A stretch of 64,000 bases of DNA from Ardenticatenaceae bacterium (GTDB lineage: Bacteria; Chloroflexota; Anaerolineae; Promineifilales; Promineifilaceae). Below are positions 16,567 through 25,153 of the stretch, in pieces. A model generated the notes under the pieces. That model was not told the origin of the DNA, did not search any database, and saw only the letters and a list, made by a program, of their open reading frames with translations. The stretch covers positions 326,645 to 390,644 of the forward strand of contig JACKBX010000007.1 in assembly GCA_020634375.1 (NCBI GenBank), written 5' to 3'. Both the position numbers and the translations under genes were made by a program. Within the stretch, counting starts at the first letter, position 1, and each line of letters opens with the position of its first letter.

Positions 16567-17772
16567 TCACGGTCCCATAAAACGGGTTTTGCCGCCACGG
16601 GCCAGCCCCTTGCTGCCTTGTTTAGCGGTCAGGCTGCTGGAAATGCCGTATTTTTGCATGGTCAGGTCAATCATGAAGTTGAGTTCTTCATGGTCTTGAT
16701 GGCCAACGACGGCCATTTCATCGGCGCGGGCGATGACGTAGGGGTAGTCGCCAAGTATCTGGCATTGGTCGTGCAGGAGGGCATGTACGGCAGTTACCCC
16801 CCCCTCATCCTCCGCTACCCAACGCGGAATATCCACCCGCGCAATGCCCCGCCCGGAATGGAAATAGAAGAAGCACACTTCGTTGGCGCGATCATGTTCA
16901 GCAAAACGGGCATTGGGCGGCGAGACATTGACGAACACTTTGCTGCGCTGCCCCGGCTCCAGCAGGCGGCGAAAGAGGGCGACATCATTCAAGCCGCCGC
17001 CCGCGCCGGATTTGCCCAGCGATTTCCAATCAAACTTGGGATCGCCGAGGCCGGTAAGGGAACGCAGCAGGGTGACAACGGCCGTCGTCATCGGCCGATC
17101 AATAAACCCCGCCAACAGCGCCCCGGCATCGCGCACCTTCGTCATCCCTTTTAACCATGCAAGCACCTTATCATTGAGTGGCGCTTCGATGTCGCCGATG
17201 GGCCAGTAGAGCAGCCGTTGGTCGAGAACGGCCAGCACGGGTTGGTCGCCGCCGCGCAAATTCCAGGCGGTATCGGCCAATGTGCCAATTTCGCGCAGAT
17301 CGCGGGCGATGCTCACCTCGCCGCTGCCCATCACAAACTGTGCCGCTTCCTGGTCGTTGGCCGGGTAATGCAGTTCGGGAATGGTGAAGGGCTGCGGCGC
17401 ACGGGAACCACCATAAAAATAGATGATGCCGCCAATATTGATCAGATAGTAGAGGTGGGCGGCGTGGCGGTCGGGCATGATTTGCGAGCCGTCGGTGGCG
17501 ACGATGATGGCCTGCGCTGGCGGCGCGGCCGGGTTGATTTGGGCGTTGAGGGGTTGGATGTGGTCGAACGGCCGTGCAGAGCGGTACAGCTTGGGATCGG
17601 CCAGTTGTTGGGCATGATCAAGCGCGGCTTCAATGGCGACCCAATCGCTGGCGTATTGGTCGAGAATTTGCAGCAGGTCGTCGGCCGTGCTTTTGCGGTC
17701 TTGCAGGCGCTGCGCCGTTGCCTGGGCCATGCTATCTATACCTTTTAATAGTTTTTCAATTTCCAGAGTCAT
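16567..17772 (-). CDS. nurA: NurA-domain nuclease
   Basis: 401 aa. The NurA signature VATDGSQIMP (metal-binding Asp) lies at about residues 88-99, with later acidic residues in VLAVLDQRLLYWP and VHALLHDQCQ completing the RNase H-like active site. The N-terminal 80 residues are helical. NurA is a 5'-3' exonuclease and single-strand endonuclease that works with HerA in processing DNA ends. The ATG at 17772 lies inside the last codons of the upstream methyltransferase gene (17-base overlap), so it is translationally coupled to a restriction-modification pair. It carries ACGGCCGT copies near 17080 and 17565, unlike most of the upstream genes. Confidence 0.85.
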   Translation of the reverse strand: MTLEIEKLLKGIDSMAQATAQRLQDRKSTADDLLQILDQYASDWVAIEAALDHAQQLADPKLYRSARPFDHIQPLNAQINPAAPPAQAIIVATDGSQIMPDRHAAHLYYLINIGGIIYFYGGSRAPQPFTIPELHYPANDQEAAQFVMGSGEVSIARDLREIGTLADTAWNLRGGDQPVLAVLDQRLLYWPIGDIEAPLNDKVLAWLKGMTKVRDAGALLAGFIDRPMTTAVVTLLRSLTGLGDPKFDWKSLGKSGAGGGLNDVALFRRLLEPGQRSKVFVNVSPPNARFAEHDRANEVCFFYFHSGRGIARVDIPRWVAEDEGGVTAVHALLHDQCQILGDYPYVIARADEMAVVGHQDHEELNFMIDLTMQKYGISSSLTAKQGSKGLARGGKTRFMGP

Positions 17773-19747
17773 TTTCTAATAATTGTAATTGCGTTGCAGT
17801 TGGTAATAACAATCCTGACCATCGAACATCAATGACTTCATCAGGCAAACACTCATTCAGCATCCACCCCATCACCGTACCGCAATCTTGACAAAATGCC
17901 TGACTATCTGTCATATCTACCAAATAGGGCATGACCCAATCGCGCCTAGCCTGTGATTCTATGGGTGCTAAAACCAAAATTACATCATGAAGCAAAGCAT
18001 TTTGATTGGCAATATGCACAGATGAGGGGTTTTCTGAATGAACAACATACCGGTTGACTAAAATGAAACCTGCTCGCTGCAAGGTTTTAGTTAATGCAGC
18101 CCATCCTTTTGGGTTCCAATGATGAAAAGTAAAAATGAGACGGCCGTTATCCTTCAAAACTCGATGACATTCTGAAAAAATATCACCTAAAACACGATCA
18201 TATTGCCCATTCCCATTGGCATGTTGATCAACCGCAGCATCCCCTAATTCATAGTGCCAATCCGCATCCGTTGGTAACAATTGCCGCAGCCAAACCCGGA
18301 AAAAGGCAGCTAAATCACTGTATTGCACACTATCAAAATATGGAGGGTCGGTTACAACATAATCTACGCTGTTATCTGGTAAATCTAAATTAACTGATGA
18401 TCCTTGAATCAGGATGAAACGCCGGGTGCCTGATGTCAAGTCTTGGAAATCATGAAATTCTGTTCCTAAATCTACCTCTCCCTCAATAAACACTTTTTGC
18501 GGTTTCCCTTTTACAATGCGTCGTTCTTCTGGCAAGTTTGCCCACTTCCTTCCCCGCACAATACGGCTGTAAAAAAGATTCTTTAAATTACCAGAAGATT
18601 TTTTGGGATAAATGGGATTATTTTCAGCGGCCGTATATGGAAAAGAGTAAGCATGATGTGCAAAAGTATGGCGTATCGCACCTGGACGACTTTTCTTTGC
18701 CCCTTTGTACCCACAAAGCAAAGAATTGAACTCCAAAGATGTAGATAGCAACAAGGCCAAATTCAAACGAACAAGTGGATCAAATTCAGGCAATATTGCG
18801 ACAGCTTCTTTCAAAAACATCAACTGTCGACTGTTGTAAACATCTAAATAACTATCAATATTTCTGTCCAAAAGGCTTTTTGATTTTGGGCCAGGCATAA
18901 TCGCAAAATCAGTAGGGGAAAATGGATATAAAGGACGCTGTTTGTTTGTATACCCAAGCGTATCTAATTCGATTTGACTAATTGCGTTGAAGAAAAAGCC
19001 ATGTTCCTGACATTCGCCAGCAACAGCAATAGGCAAATAACGCTGATAATACGGGCTTTGCAAATCATCCTGGTACGAACTCTTACATTGATCACAAACC
19101 TTGTCTGACTTTTCAATTAATGGCAAATGTGACCAATCTATAGGCGACTCTGCCAGTAGCTTCTCGCCCTGAAAAATGGAATGGGTTTGGGGATCAATCT
19201 GTATAATTGAGCCATCACTGTTATACCTGAGAATAAAAGAATCAACAGCTAATACATCCCGACAATCACAATGTCGGCGTAATCCATAGAGCATAAACTG
19301 CCACTCGTATGACAAATCACAGCGAGGGCAAGTAATCTGATACAAATGAGACAGTTTGTCACTCAACGCCTTGTAAAAATGGTTGAAGGCTGTTTTTAAG
19401 TTAGTCGGAGGAACTTTAGAAAGCGTAGCTCTTGCCTGAAGTATGGGGATTGGATCAATGTCTGCGCCAATGACATTAGCGCCGAGACGAATTGCTTCAT
19501 GCAGCGTTGTGCCTCCCCCCATCATTGGATCAAGAATTAGCATGCCTTCTAGTCCCCCGGCCGTATAATAATTTTGCTTGGACACATCTTCTACTAAATG
19601 TTTTAAGATAGTACGAAAGGTACTGCCGCAGCGCCGCGCCCACCATTTATGTAGGTAAGTATTCGGCCGGTACAAATGCTTATTATAAGACTCAAAAATT
19701 GCTAATTCGTCGGCGAAGTCAACGTCAAATTGTTGATCAATACGCAT
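17756..19747 (-). CDS. DNA amino-methyltransferase of a NotI-family restriction-modification system
   Basis: 663 aa. The start is set at ATG 19747, one base after the endonuclease stop. The N-terminus NKHLYRPNTYLHKWWARR is typical of DUF1156-like methylases. The SAM site DPMMGGGTTLHEA (about residue 73) precedes the catalytic DPPY (TDPPYFDSVQYSDL, about 475), the order of beta-class N6-adenine/N4-cytosine enzymes. Between them lie two zinc ribbons, CPRC...CDC and CDQC with a later cysteine. It should protect the host from the neighbouring nuclease. If the target is CGGCCG, which has no adenine, it must make N4-methylcytosine. Base composition is visibly more AT-rich than its neighbours and only one ACGGCCGT occurs, suggesting later arrival. 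Confidence 0.85.
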   Translation of the reverse strand: MRIDQQFDVDFADELAIFESYNKHLYRPNTYLHKWWARRCGSTFRTILKHLVEDVSKQNYYTAGGLEGMLILDPMMGGGTTLHEAIRLGANVIGADIDPIPILQARATLSKVPPTNLKTAFNHFYKALSDKLSHLYQITCPRCDLSYEWQFMLYGLRRHCDCRDVLAVDSFILRYNSDGSIIQIDPQTHSIFQGEKLLAESPIDWSHLPLIEKSDKVCDQCKSSYQDDLQSPYYQRYLPIAVAGECQEHGFFFNAISQIELDTLGYTNKQRPLYPFSPTDFAIMPGPKSKSLLDRNIDSYLDVYNSRQLMFLKEAVAILPEFDPLVRLNLALLLSTSLEFNSLLCGYKGAKKSRPGAIRHTFAHHAYSFPYTAAENNPIYPKKSSGNLKNLFYSRIVRGRKWANLPEERRIVKGKPQKVFIEGEVDLGTEFHDFQDLTSGTRRFILIQGSSVNLDLPDNSVDYVVTDPPYFDSVQYSDLAAFFRVWLRQLLPTDADWHYELGDAAVDQHANGNGQYDRVLGDIFSECHRVLKDNGRLIFTFHHWNPKGWAALTKTLQRAGFILVNRYVVHSENPSSVHIANQNALLHDVILVLAPIESQARRDWVMPYLVDMTDSQAFCQDCGTVMGWMLNECLPDEVIDVRWSGLLLPTATQLQLLENDSGN

Positions 19748-19748
19748 A

Positions 19749-20636
19749 TCAATATAACTTATCACCACCAACAAACATGTCCGTCAACGACATGGTATCT
19801 GGCGGTGTCTCCTTCTCTAACTCTTCATTCAATTTATCTTGCAGTAACTCTATAAAAGAGTCGGGGGATCCAACAGGAGGGGTTGTGATTTTATTTAATG
19901 AGGGTTGGAACTGAGTAAAGATAGTTTCTTTCAAGAAAAGCGTGTATTGATTAGCTTTCTCATCGAAATTAAGGCCATAAATAAGCCAAATCAATTCGGC
20001 ATGTTCGGGTTCCACTGTAGGTAAGTCGGGCAAAGTTTCAAAAAAAGTGTCTTGTAAAGCAACCGCTATCTTTTTCTCCCACCCATTCAGAATTTTGCCT
20101 TTGTAAATTATTTGAGGGATTAGTCGTTTTCGTGATGAAGAAAGGAAATCCGGCCGCATATTGGAAGGATAGTCTGTTTTTGCTCTATTTGGACGATCTT
20201 CCATGTAATATTTGAAGGGGTTGCTTACGTTACCTGAAATATAAACGGACTGAATTTCTAGTGCGCCAAAATCGAGAATCCGACCATAATCATCAAACGA
20301 AACTAACACAAAATCAACATTACCGGCCGAATTGCCATCGGCATCATTTAATCGCACTTCCCCCAAACTCGTCCAATTAGTACCTTCAGGGAAGAAAACT
20401 TGCGCTGCATCAGAAACAACTTGCCAATCTTGCCTAAACCGCACAGGGCAAGTAATCGTCATAACGCCATCCGCTAATATACTACATACTCCAATGGGGT
20501 CATTGGCTTTGCTTTTTGTGCAAGACGGAACTTTATTGTTGTATGGGCACAGCTTGTTTTTCCGATAATGCTCGGCACGATTTGATAAATTATCAACAGG
20601 AAATCCGAAAACTTCCCCAAGGTGATGTTTAGACAT
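19749..20636 (-). CDS. NotI-family type II restriction endonuclease
   Basis: 295 aa from ATG 20636, with AGGAG upstream. The family pattern is clear when compared with NotI: an opening FGFPVDN, then four cysteines at residues 30 (CPY), 39 (CTK), 51 (GVCSI) and 63 (CPVRF) that match the Cys4 iron site of NotI, then the PD-(D/E)xK core with Asp108 (NVDFVLV) and Glu127-Ile-Gln129 (ALEIQS, compare LEIQT in NotI). NotI cuts GCGGCCGC and its relative EagI cuts CGGCCG, so a GGCC-centred target is expected. It is coupled to the methyltransferase. Composition is AT-rich relative to the region. The specificity is inference from the family. Confidence 0.85.
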   Translation of the reverse strand: MSKHHLGEVFGFPVDNLSNRAEHYRKNKLCPYNNKVPSCTKSKANDPIGVCSILADGVMTITCPVRFRQDWQVVSDAAQVFFPEGTNWTSLGEVRLNDADGNSAGNVDFVLVSFDDYGRILDFGALEIQSVYISGNVSNPFKYYMEDRPNRAKTDYPSNMRPDFLSSSRKRLIPQIIYKGKILNGWEKKIAVALQDTFFETLPDLPTVEPEHAELIWLIYGLNFDEKANQYTLFLKETIFTQFQPSLNKITTPPVGSPDSFIELLQDKLNEELEKETPPDTMSLTDMFVGGDKLY

Positions 20637-20683
20637 CGTTGTTGCTCCTATCATAGATTCACAAAGTGTAACATAAATGGGCG

Positions 20684-22105
20684 CTACTTTTTTGCCGCCC
20701 GCTTTGCCAACAATTCTTGCTGAATAGCGTAAAACTGCTCGCGGTTGAGTGGGTAACGCCAGGCCACCATCACCGAGAACAGCAGCATCAACGCCGGGAT
20801 GACGCTGACCAGCAAGCGCAGCATAAACAGGGCGCTTTCCGGCTGCTGCACGTACACGCCGCCGCCGGTGCTGCTGACAAATCCGCTGGCGGCCAACAAC
20901 TGCCCCACCATAAAGATGGCAAAAGCGGAGGCCATTTTGCGGAAAAAGACGAGGTAGCCGGCGTAAATGCCTTCGCGCCGCTTGCCGGTTTGCAGTTCGT
21001 CGGCCTCTACTACGTCGGCGACGATGGCCCAGGGCACGGCATTGGCCGCGCCGTAGCCCATCCCGGCAAAGATGGCCGCTACCAACATCACATTCTGCCC
21101 ACCCGGAGGCACCTGGCTGAGAATGCCCAACACGATAGCCATAAAGACCATGCTGCCAATATAGGTGTTGCGCTTTCCATAGCGGCGCATCAATTTTATC
21201 ACGATGGGCATACTAAGAAAGGCCAACGCCAGCACCGTCGCCAGCAGCAGGTTATCAAAGCCGGGGTCAACGCGCACGTAATCTACCAAAAAGCGCACGA
21301 AGACAACCAGCACCACGTCAACGGTGGTGAAACTGAGCAGATAAATGACGGCCGCATAACGAAACGGCCGGTTGCTGAACACTTCGCGGAAGGTTTGCAA
21401 CGGCCGTAACGGGTCTGTGTCCGGCTCGCGCTCTGGCTCCTCAATATATTTGAAGAGGATCAGCAGAGGGATGGTCAGCGTCAGTCCCCACAGAGCGGCC
21501 GTCAGGGCATAGCCGCTGCGAATGGCCGCCGCATCGCCGCCCAGCCATTGGCCGAAGACATCCTCCGCCAGCAGGGTAAAGGTTCCGGCCGTAACCAGTG
21601 CCGCCAAAATGGAACTGCCCATACGCCAGCCTGCCAGGTTACTGCGCTCATCAAAGTCCTCAGTCAGTTCCGGTGTGAGGGCGATGTAAGGCACGTTAAC
21701 CAGTGTGTACAGCGTATCGAAGAGCAAGAAGGCCAGGCTGTAGTAGACGGCCAGCCCTGCCGTGCTGTGAATGGGGGGCACGTAAAACATCAAAAAAAAG
21801 GCCAAACCAAAGGGTACAGCACCGAAGAGGAGAAACGGCCGTCTGCGCCCCCAGCGCGTCTGTATACGATCACTAAGCATCCCCACCAATGGATCGTTGA
21901 TACTGTCCCAAATGCGGCCAATAAGCACCACCGTACCAGCCAGGCCCGCGCCAATTCCGACCACATTGGTTAAAAAGATGAACCAAAAGGTGTTGCGAGC
22001 CACTGTTGCTGACGACGTACCCCAATCGCCCAAACTGTAGATGAACTTGGTGCGGCGCGAAAGTTGTTGCCCGGCGACGGGGCTGGATGATACGGCGTCA
22101 CTCAT
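20684..22105 (-). CDS. GPH-family sugar:cation symporter (MFS)
   Basis: 473 aa with about 12 membrane segments. The glycoside-pentoside-hexuronide signature is present: LGDWGTSSATVARNTF near the start, then RIWDSINDPLVGMLSDR and TRWGRRRPFLLFGAVPF after the second helix. The family imports sugars with Na+ or H+. The substrate cannot be read from sequence. It ends 48 bases from the start of the NotI-family gene on the same strand, but it likely has its own role. The ATG at 22105 has AAGGA upstream. ACGGCCGT occurs near 21405 and 21835. Confidence 0.85.
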   Translation of the reverse strand: MSDAVSSSPVAGQQLSRRTKFIYSLGDWGTSSATVARNTFWFIFLTNVVGIGAGLAGTVVLIGRIWDSINDPLVGMLSDRIQTRWGRRRPFLLFGAVPFGLAFFLMFYVPPIHSTAGLAVYYSLAFLLFDTLYTLVNVPYIALTPELTEDFDERSNLAGWRMGSSILAALVTAGTFTLLAEDVFGQWLGGDAAAIRSGYALTAALWGLTLTIPLLILFKYIEEPEREPDTDPLRPLQTFREVFSNRPFRYAAVIYLLSFTTVDVVLVVFVRFLVDYVRVDPGFDNLLLATVLALAFLSMPIVIKLMRRYGKRNTYIGSMVFMAIVLGILSQVPPGGQNVMLVAAIFAGMGYGAANAVPWAIVADVVEADELQTGKRREGIYAGYLVFFRKMASAFAIFMVGQLLAASGFVSSTGGGVYVQQPESALFMLRLLVSVIPALMLLFSVMVAWRYPLNREQFYAIQQELLAKRAAKK

Positions 22106-22337
22106 GGAAGCAATCCTTTTGCCAATGTGTGGGAAATTGGGTTCATTGGGAACTCATAGGGTAATGGTTCATGCATCATGCGTCATCCGTCAATATTTTC
22201 TGGGAACGTATGACGTATGATGAATGAAATTCTTGGACCCCGCAAAATCCCAAAAAACCGGAACTTTTTGCACGCGAGCGGCGTCTTTAGAATCGTAGTT
22301 GGTTCGTTGGTTAAGGTTAGCGCAAAGGAGGTGGGTC

Positions 22338-22649
22338 ATGCCTACTCTGTATATGACTTTTTGGTCTGTAACAATGATTGGTGCAATGAGCTTGTGGCGG
22401 CTGCGCAATCTGCGGCGGATGTTGGCGGTATTGGTAATTACGGCCGTGATCCTACTCTTCAGCCAAACTCTATTTGTTCAATTGTCCATTAATGCTGGTT
22501 TAGATCCCAGTGCCGTACTCACCGAACCGGCCCGTTTTTTAGCCAGTGGCCCGATAGGCTGGCTGGCGCTGCTAGTTATGCCCTGCGGCTGGCTCGGTCC
22601 CATCATTGGTCTAAATTTGGTGCAGCGCATAGAGGCCAGTGACCAATAA
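22338..22649 (+). CDS. Small membrane protein of unknown function
   Basis: 103 aa from ATG 22338, which has AAAGGAGG 9 bases upstream. Three hydrophobic stretches: about residues 3-17, 28-50 (MLAVLVITAVILLFSQTLFV) and 70-93 (PIGWLALLVMPCGWLGPIIG). No recognised motif. It stands alone on the plus strand between two minus-strand genes. It was likely fixed long ago, as it carries an ACGGCCGT at about 22441. Confidence 0.6.
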   Translation: MPTLYMTFWSVTMIGAMSLWRLRNLRRMLAVLVITAVILLFSQTLFVQLSINAGLDPSAVLTEPARFLASGPIGWLALLVMPCGWLGPIIGLNLVQRIEASDQ

Positions 22650-22675
22650 ACGGTAAACAGTGAACGAGCTACCGT

Positions 22676-23209
22676 TCACTTGGCTCCCATCAACTTCAAC
22701 ACGAAACGCAGCATTCCCCGAAAAATACCACCAAAGAAACCAGCATGTGGTTTAACCGTCAGGCTTTCTTCCATATGCATCATTGCTTGCACAAAGCGGC
22801 CCTGACGTAAGCGCATCAGGCTGAGGGCACGCAGTACCTGGCTTTGCTTATCACGATCGCCATCTTGAGCAAAAAGGGCGGCAGCATCACTGTAACATCG
22901 GGCCGCTTCGGTCTGATCTTTAGCGGCGGCGTACAAGTCGCCCAGGTTGCCCAGTGCTTGCGCCTGACGGTTGTCGTCGCCCAATTGTGCAAAGGCATCG
23001 GCCGCCTGGGTCAGAACAGCCAATGCTGCATCTCGCTGCCCGCGCAGACGGTGAATGACACCCATGTTGTTCCACATTTCGGCTCGACCCGCTTCGTTAG
23101 CATCGGCAGCGTAGAGAGAGACGGCCGTTTCAAACTTCACCAACGCCCCCTCATAATCCCCCGCCTGAAACAAATGTAATCCCTCATCCTTTAACACATC
23201 AGCCGACAT
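22676..23209 (-). CDS. TPR-repeat protein
   Basis: 177 aa from ATG 23209, 8 bases after GAGGAG. Three TPR units are visible: DEGLHLFQAGDYEGALVKFE, AEMWNNMGVIHRLRGQRDAA, and AQALGNLGDLYAAAKDQTEA, followed by a fourth partial one around LRALSLMRLRQGRF. The C-terminus is basic and amphipathic (GIFRGMLRFVLKLMGAK), possibly membrane-associated. TPR proteins act as interaction scaffolds. It is convergent with the small membrane protein gene, 26 bases away. Confidence 0.8.
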   Translation of the reverse strand: MSADVLKDEGLHLFQAGDYEGALVKFETAVSLYAADANEAGRAEMWNNMGVIHRLRGQRDAALAVLTQAADAFAQLGDDNRQAQALGNLGDLYAAAKDQTEAARCYSDAAALFAQDGDRDKQSQVLRALSLMRLRQGRFVQAMMHMEESLTVKPHAGFFGGIFRGMLRFVLKLMGAK

Positions 23210-23276
23210 GATGAACACTCCTCAGGCAAATTTGCACATTGGGGGCTTGCCTACCGCAAACTTACCGCCTATACAG

Positions 23277-23304
23277 AAAATGGCAGCCTTTATCGCTGCC
23301 ATTT
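23277..23304 (-). terminator. Weak terminator downstream of the double-XRE gene
   Basis: Minus strand AAATGGCAGC, 7-base loop, GCTGCCATTT: a 10-bp stem with only a short T-run, 28 bases after the stop of the gene at 23333. Confidence 0.55.
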
Positions 23305-23332
23305 GCCAAACAAACCAATTGGAGAGAGACAT

Positions 23333-23992
23333 CTACCAGGTGATTTCAAGAATACTCTCTGCAATCTGGCGCAGATGCGTCACATCCATCTGGCTCAGGC
23401 GCTGTGCGGTTTCCAGATAAATCATACTTTGCGGATTAGCAAGAAACGTCTGCATTTGCGGTGAAAGCTCATCAAACTGCCGCACCAAACGCAGTTCCGC
23501 CTCATGCCGGCTTAATGGCCCGTGCTCCGCATCCAAAAAACCACTAATAGAAACGCCCAAAAAACGACCCAATGCTTCCAAATGTAAATAAGGTATTGGC
23601 TGGCTTCCCGATTCGTAAGCCTCAATTTGAGTGAGGGACACATCTAATTTCTCAGCCAGCTCTTGTACAGAGCGTTTTTCTTTTAAGCGATATTGCCGCA
23701 ACAGCACCCCTATCATCCGATGCCGCAAAGCTACCATATTCATATAATCTACGTGTGGCTTTGCAACCAGCGTTTCACTACCCCAAAAATACCCCATTGG
23801 CACATGCAAGTACAGCGATAGCACTTCCAAATCAGGCAATGAAATAGGGTGCTCCCCCGCTTCGATGGCAGCAAATGCATCGTCCGATAATTGCAGGACG
23901 GCCGCACATTCTTCCACAGAACGCCCGGCATGTTTACGAGCCTCTTCAACTAAATTTCCCAACTTTTGTGCGCGGGGGTTTGTTTCACTCAT
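23333..23992 (-). CDS. Regulator with two XRE helix-turn-helix domains
   Basis: 219 aa. Residues 10-65 (LVEEARKHAGRSVEECAAVL...IEAGEHPISLPDLEVLSLYL) and 93-150 (IGVLLRQYRLKEKRSVQELA...YESGSQPIPYLHLEALGRFL) are both Cro/C1-type domains in tandem, which suggests binding of an extended or asymmetric operator as a monomer. The last 65 residues are helical. No sensor domain or metal motif. It faces a 371-base gap and the divergent liv operon, so it may regulate that operon; this is positional inference only. Confidence 0.8.
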   Translation of the reverse strand: MSETNPRAQKLGNLVEEARKHAGRSVEECAAVLQLSDDAFAAIEAGEHPISLPDLEVLSLYLHVPMGYFWGSETLVAKPHVDYMNMVALRHRMIGVLLRQYRLKEKRSVQELAEKLDVSLTQIEAYESGSQPIPYLHLEALGRFLGVSISGFLDAEHGPLSRHEAELRLVRQFDELSPQMQTFLANPQSMIYLETAQRLSQMDVTHLRQIAESILEITW

Positions 23993-24363
23993 AGCTTCGC
24001 TCTTATTTGTGAGTAGTCTGCTTTATGCACCAATAACAGTAAAAACAGCTTCAATCTCAGGCAATGACGCTCCTTACAATGCGCCTATTATATTATGTAC
24101 ACCTGTAGATACGCAATGTTTGTTTTTCGGGCAGCAAGAAAAGCAAAGAGCCTTTTCTTGCCATATGCCGATGAATGTGATAATTTGTGCAGCACCCTAA
24201 TCAATCTCAACATACGTAACCCACTACGTTTATATTTTTTGGTCAACTACACAATATCCAGTTTCTTGCGAGAAGCTGGAAAAATAGGGCAAACCAATTA
24301 CTTCCCAGAGCTTTAGGGTACATACTCTGAGGCACATTATCAAACCACTGCAACCGAGGTAGC
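23993..24363. promoter_or_regulatory. AT-rich divergent intergenic region upstream of the liv operon
   Basis: 371 bases without a supportable gene. It holds an inverted repeat GCAAGAAAAG (24134-24143) / CTTTTCTTGC (24152-24161) without a T-run, a candidate operator. The livG ribosome site GAGG sits 4 bases before ATG 24364. No palindrome ACGGCCGT occurs here. Confidence 0.5.
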
Positions 24364-25137
24364 ATGACGCCAAGCGCTCAATTTTTAGAAGTTGACAACG
24401 TCTCACTTTACTTTGGCGGCAATGCTGCCTTATGTGATGTCAATTTTCATGTAGAGCAAGGAGAAATCCTCGCTATTATTGGCCCAAACGGAGCTGGTAA
24501 AACCTCCATGCTCAACTGCATCAGCGGATTTTACCGGCCACAAAAAGGGCGCATCCTCTACAAACAACGCGACCTCACCAAAACCTCCACCCATCAAATT
24601 GCTTCCCTGGGCATCGCCCGCACATTCCAAAATATTGCTCTCTACACCGGACTAAGCACCCTAGACAATCTGATGGCCGCCCGGCACATCCACATGCAGC
24701 AAAACAGCCTGCACAGCATGTTGTATTGGGGTCGCGCTCAACGCGAAGAAGTCACCCACCGCACTTACGTTGAAGAAATCATAGATTTTTTGGAGATTGC
24801 CCATATTCGTAAAGCCATCGTGGGCGCACTGTCCTATGGTCTGCGCAAGCGTGTGGAATTGGGTCGTGCGTTAGCGCTGGAACCAGAACTCTTGCTACTG
24901 GATGAACCCATGGCAGGCATGAACGTCGAAGAGAAAGAGGACATGGCCCGCTTCATTTTAGACATCCACGAGCGACGCGGCACAACCATTGTGCTAATCG
25001 AACACGATATGGGATTGGTCATGGACATCTCTGACCGTGTGGTCGTGCTGGATTTCGGGCAAAAAATTGCTGCTGGCACACCGGATGAAGTCCGCAATGA
25101 TGACAAAGTAATACAAGCTTACCTGGGGCAAGCGTAA
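24364..25137 (+). CDS. livG: Branched-chain-type ABC importer, ATPase subunit LivG
   Basis: 257 aa. ATP-binding subunit with Walker A GPNGAGKTS, the Q-loop in ARTFQNIALY, signature LSYGLRKRVELGRAL, Walker B LLLLDEP followed by MAGMN, and the H-loop IEHDMGLVM. The AGMN after Walker B and the C-terminal GTPDEVRNDDKVIQAYLG are typical of LivG rather than LivF. It opens a six-gene plus-strand operon (livG, acyl-CoA synthetase, livH, livM, livK, livF). It works on the inner face of the membrane with LivF to power uptake. Confidence 0.93.
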   Translation: MTPSAQFLEVDNVSLYFGGNAALCDVNFHVEQGEILAIIGPNGAGKTSMLNCISGFYRPQKGRILYKQRDLTKTSTHQIASLGIARTFQNIALYTGLSTLDNLMAARHIHMQQNSLHSMLYWGRAQREEVTHRTYVEEIIDFLEIAHIRKAIVGALSYGLRKRVELGRALALEPELLLLDEPMAGMNVEEKEDMARFILDIHERRGTTIVLIEHDMGLVMDISDRVVVLDFGQKIAAGTPDEVRNDDKVIQAYLGQA

Positions 25138-25153
25138 AAATGGTCGATGGTCA

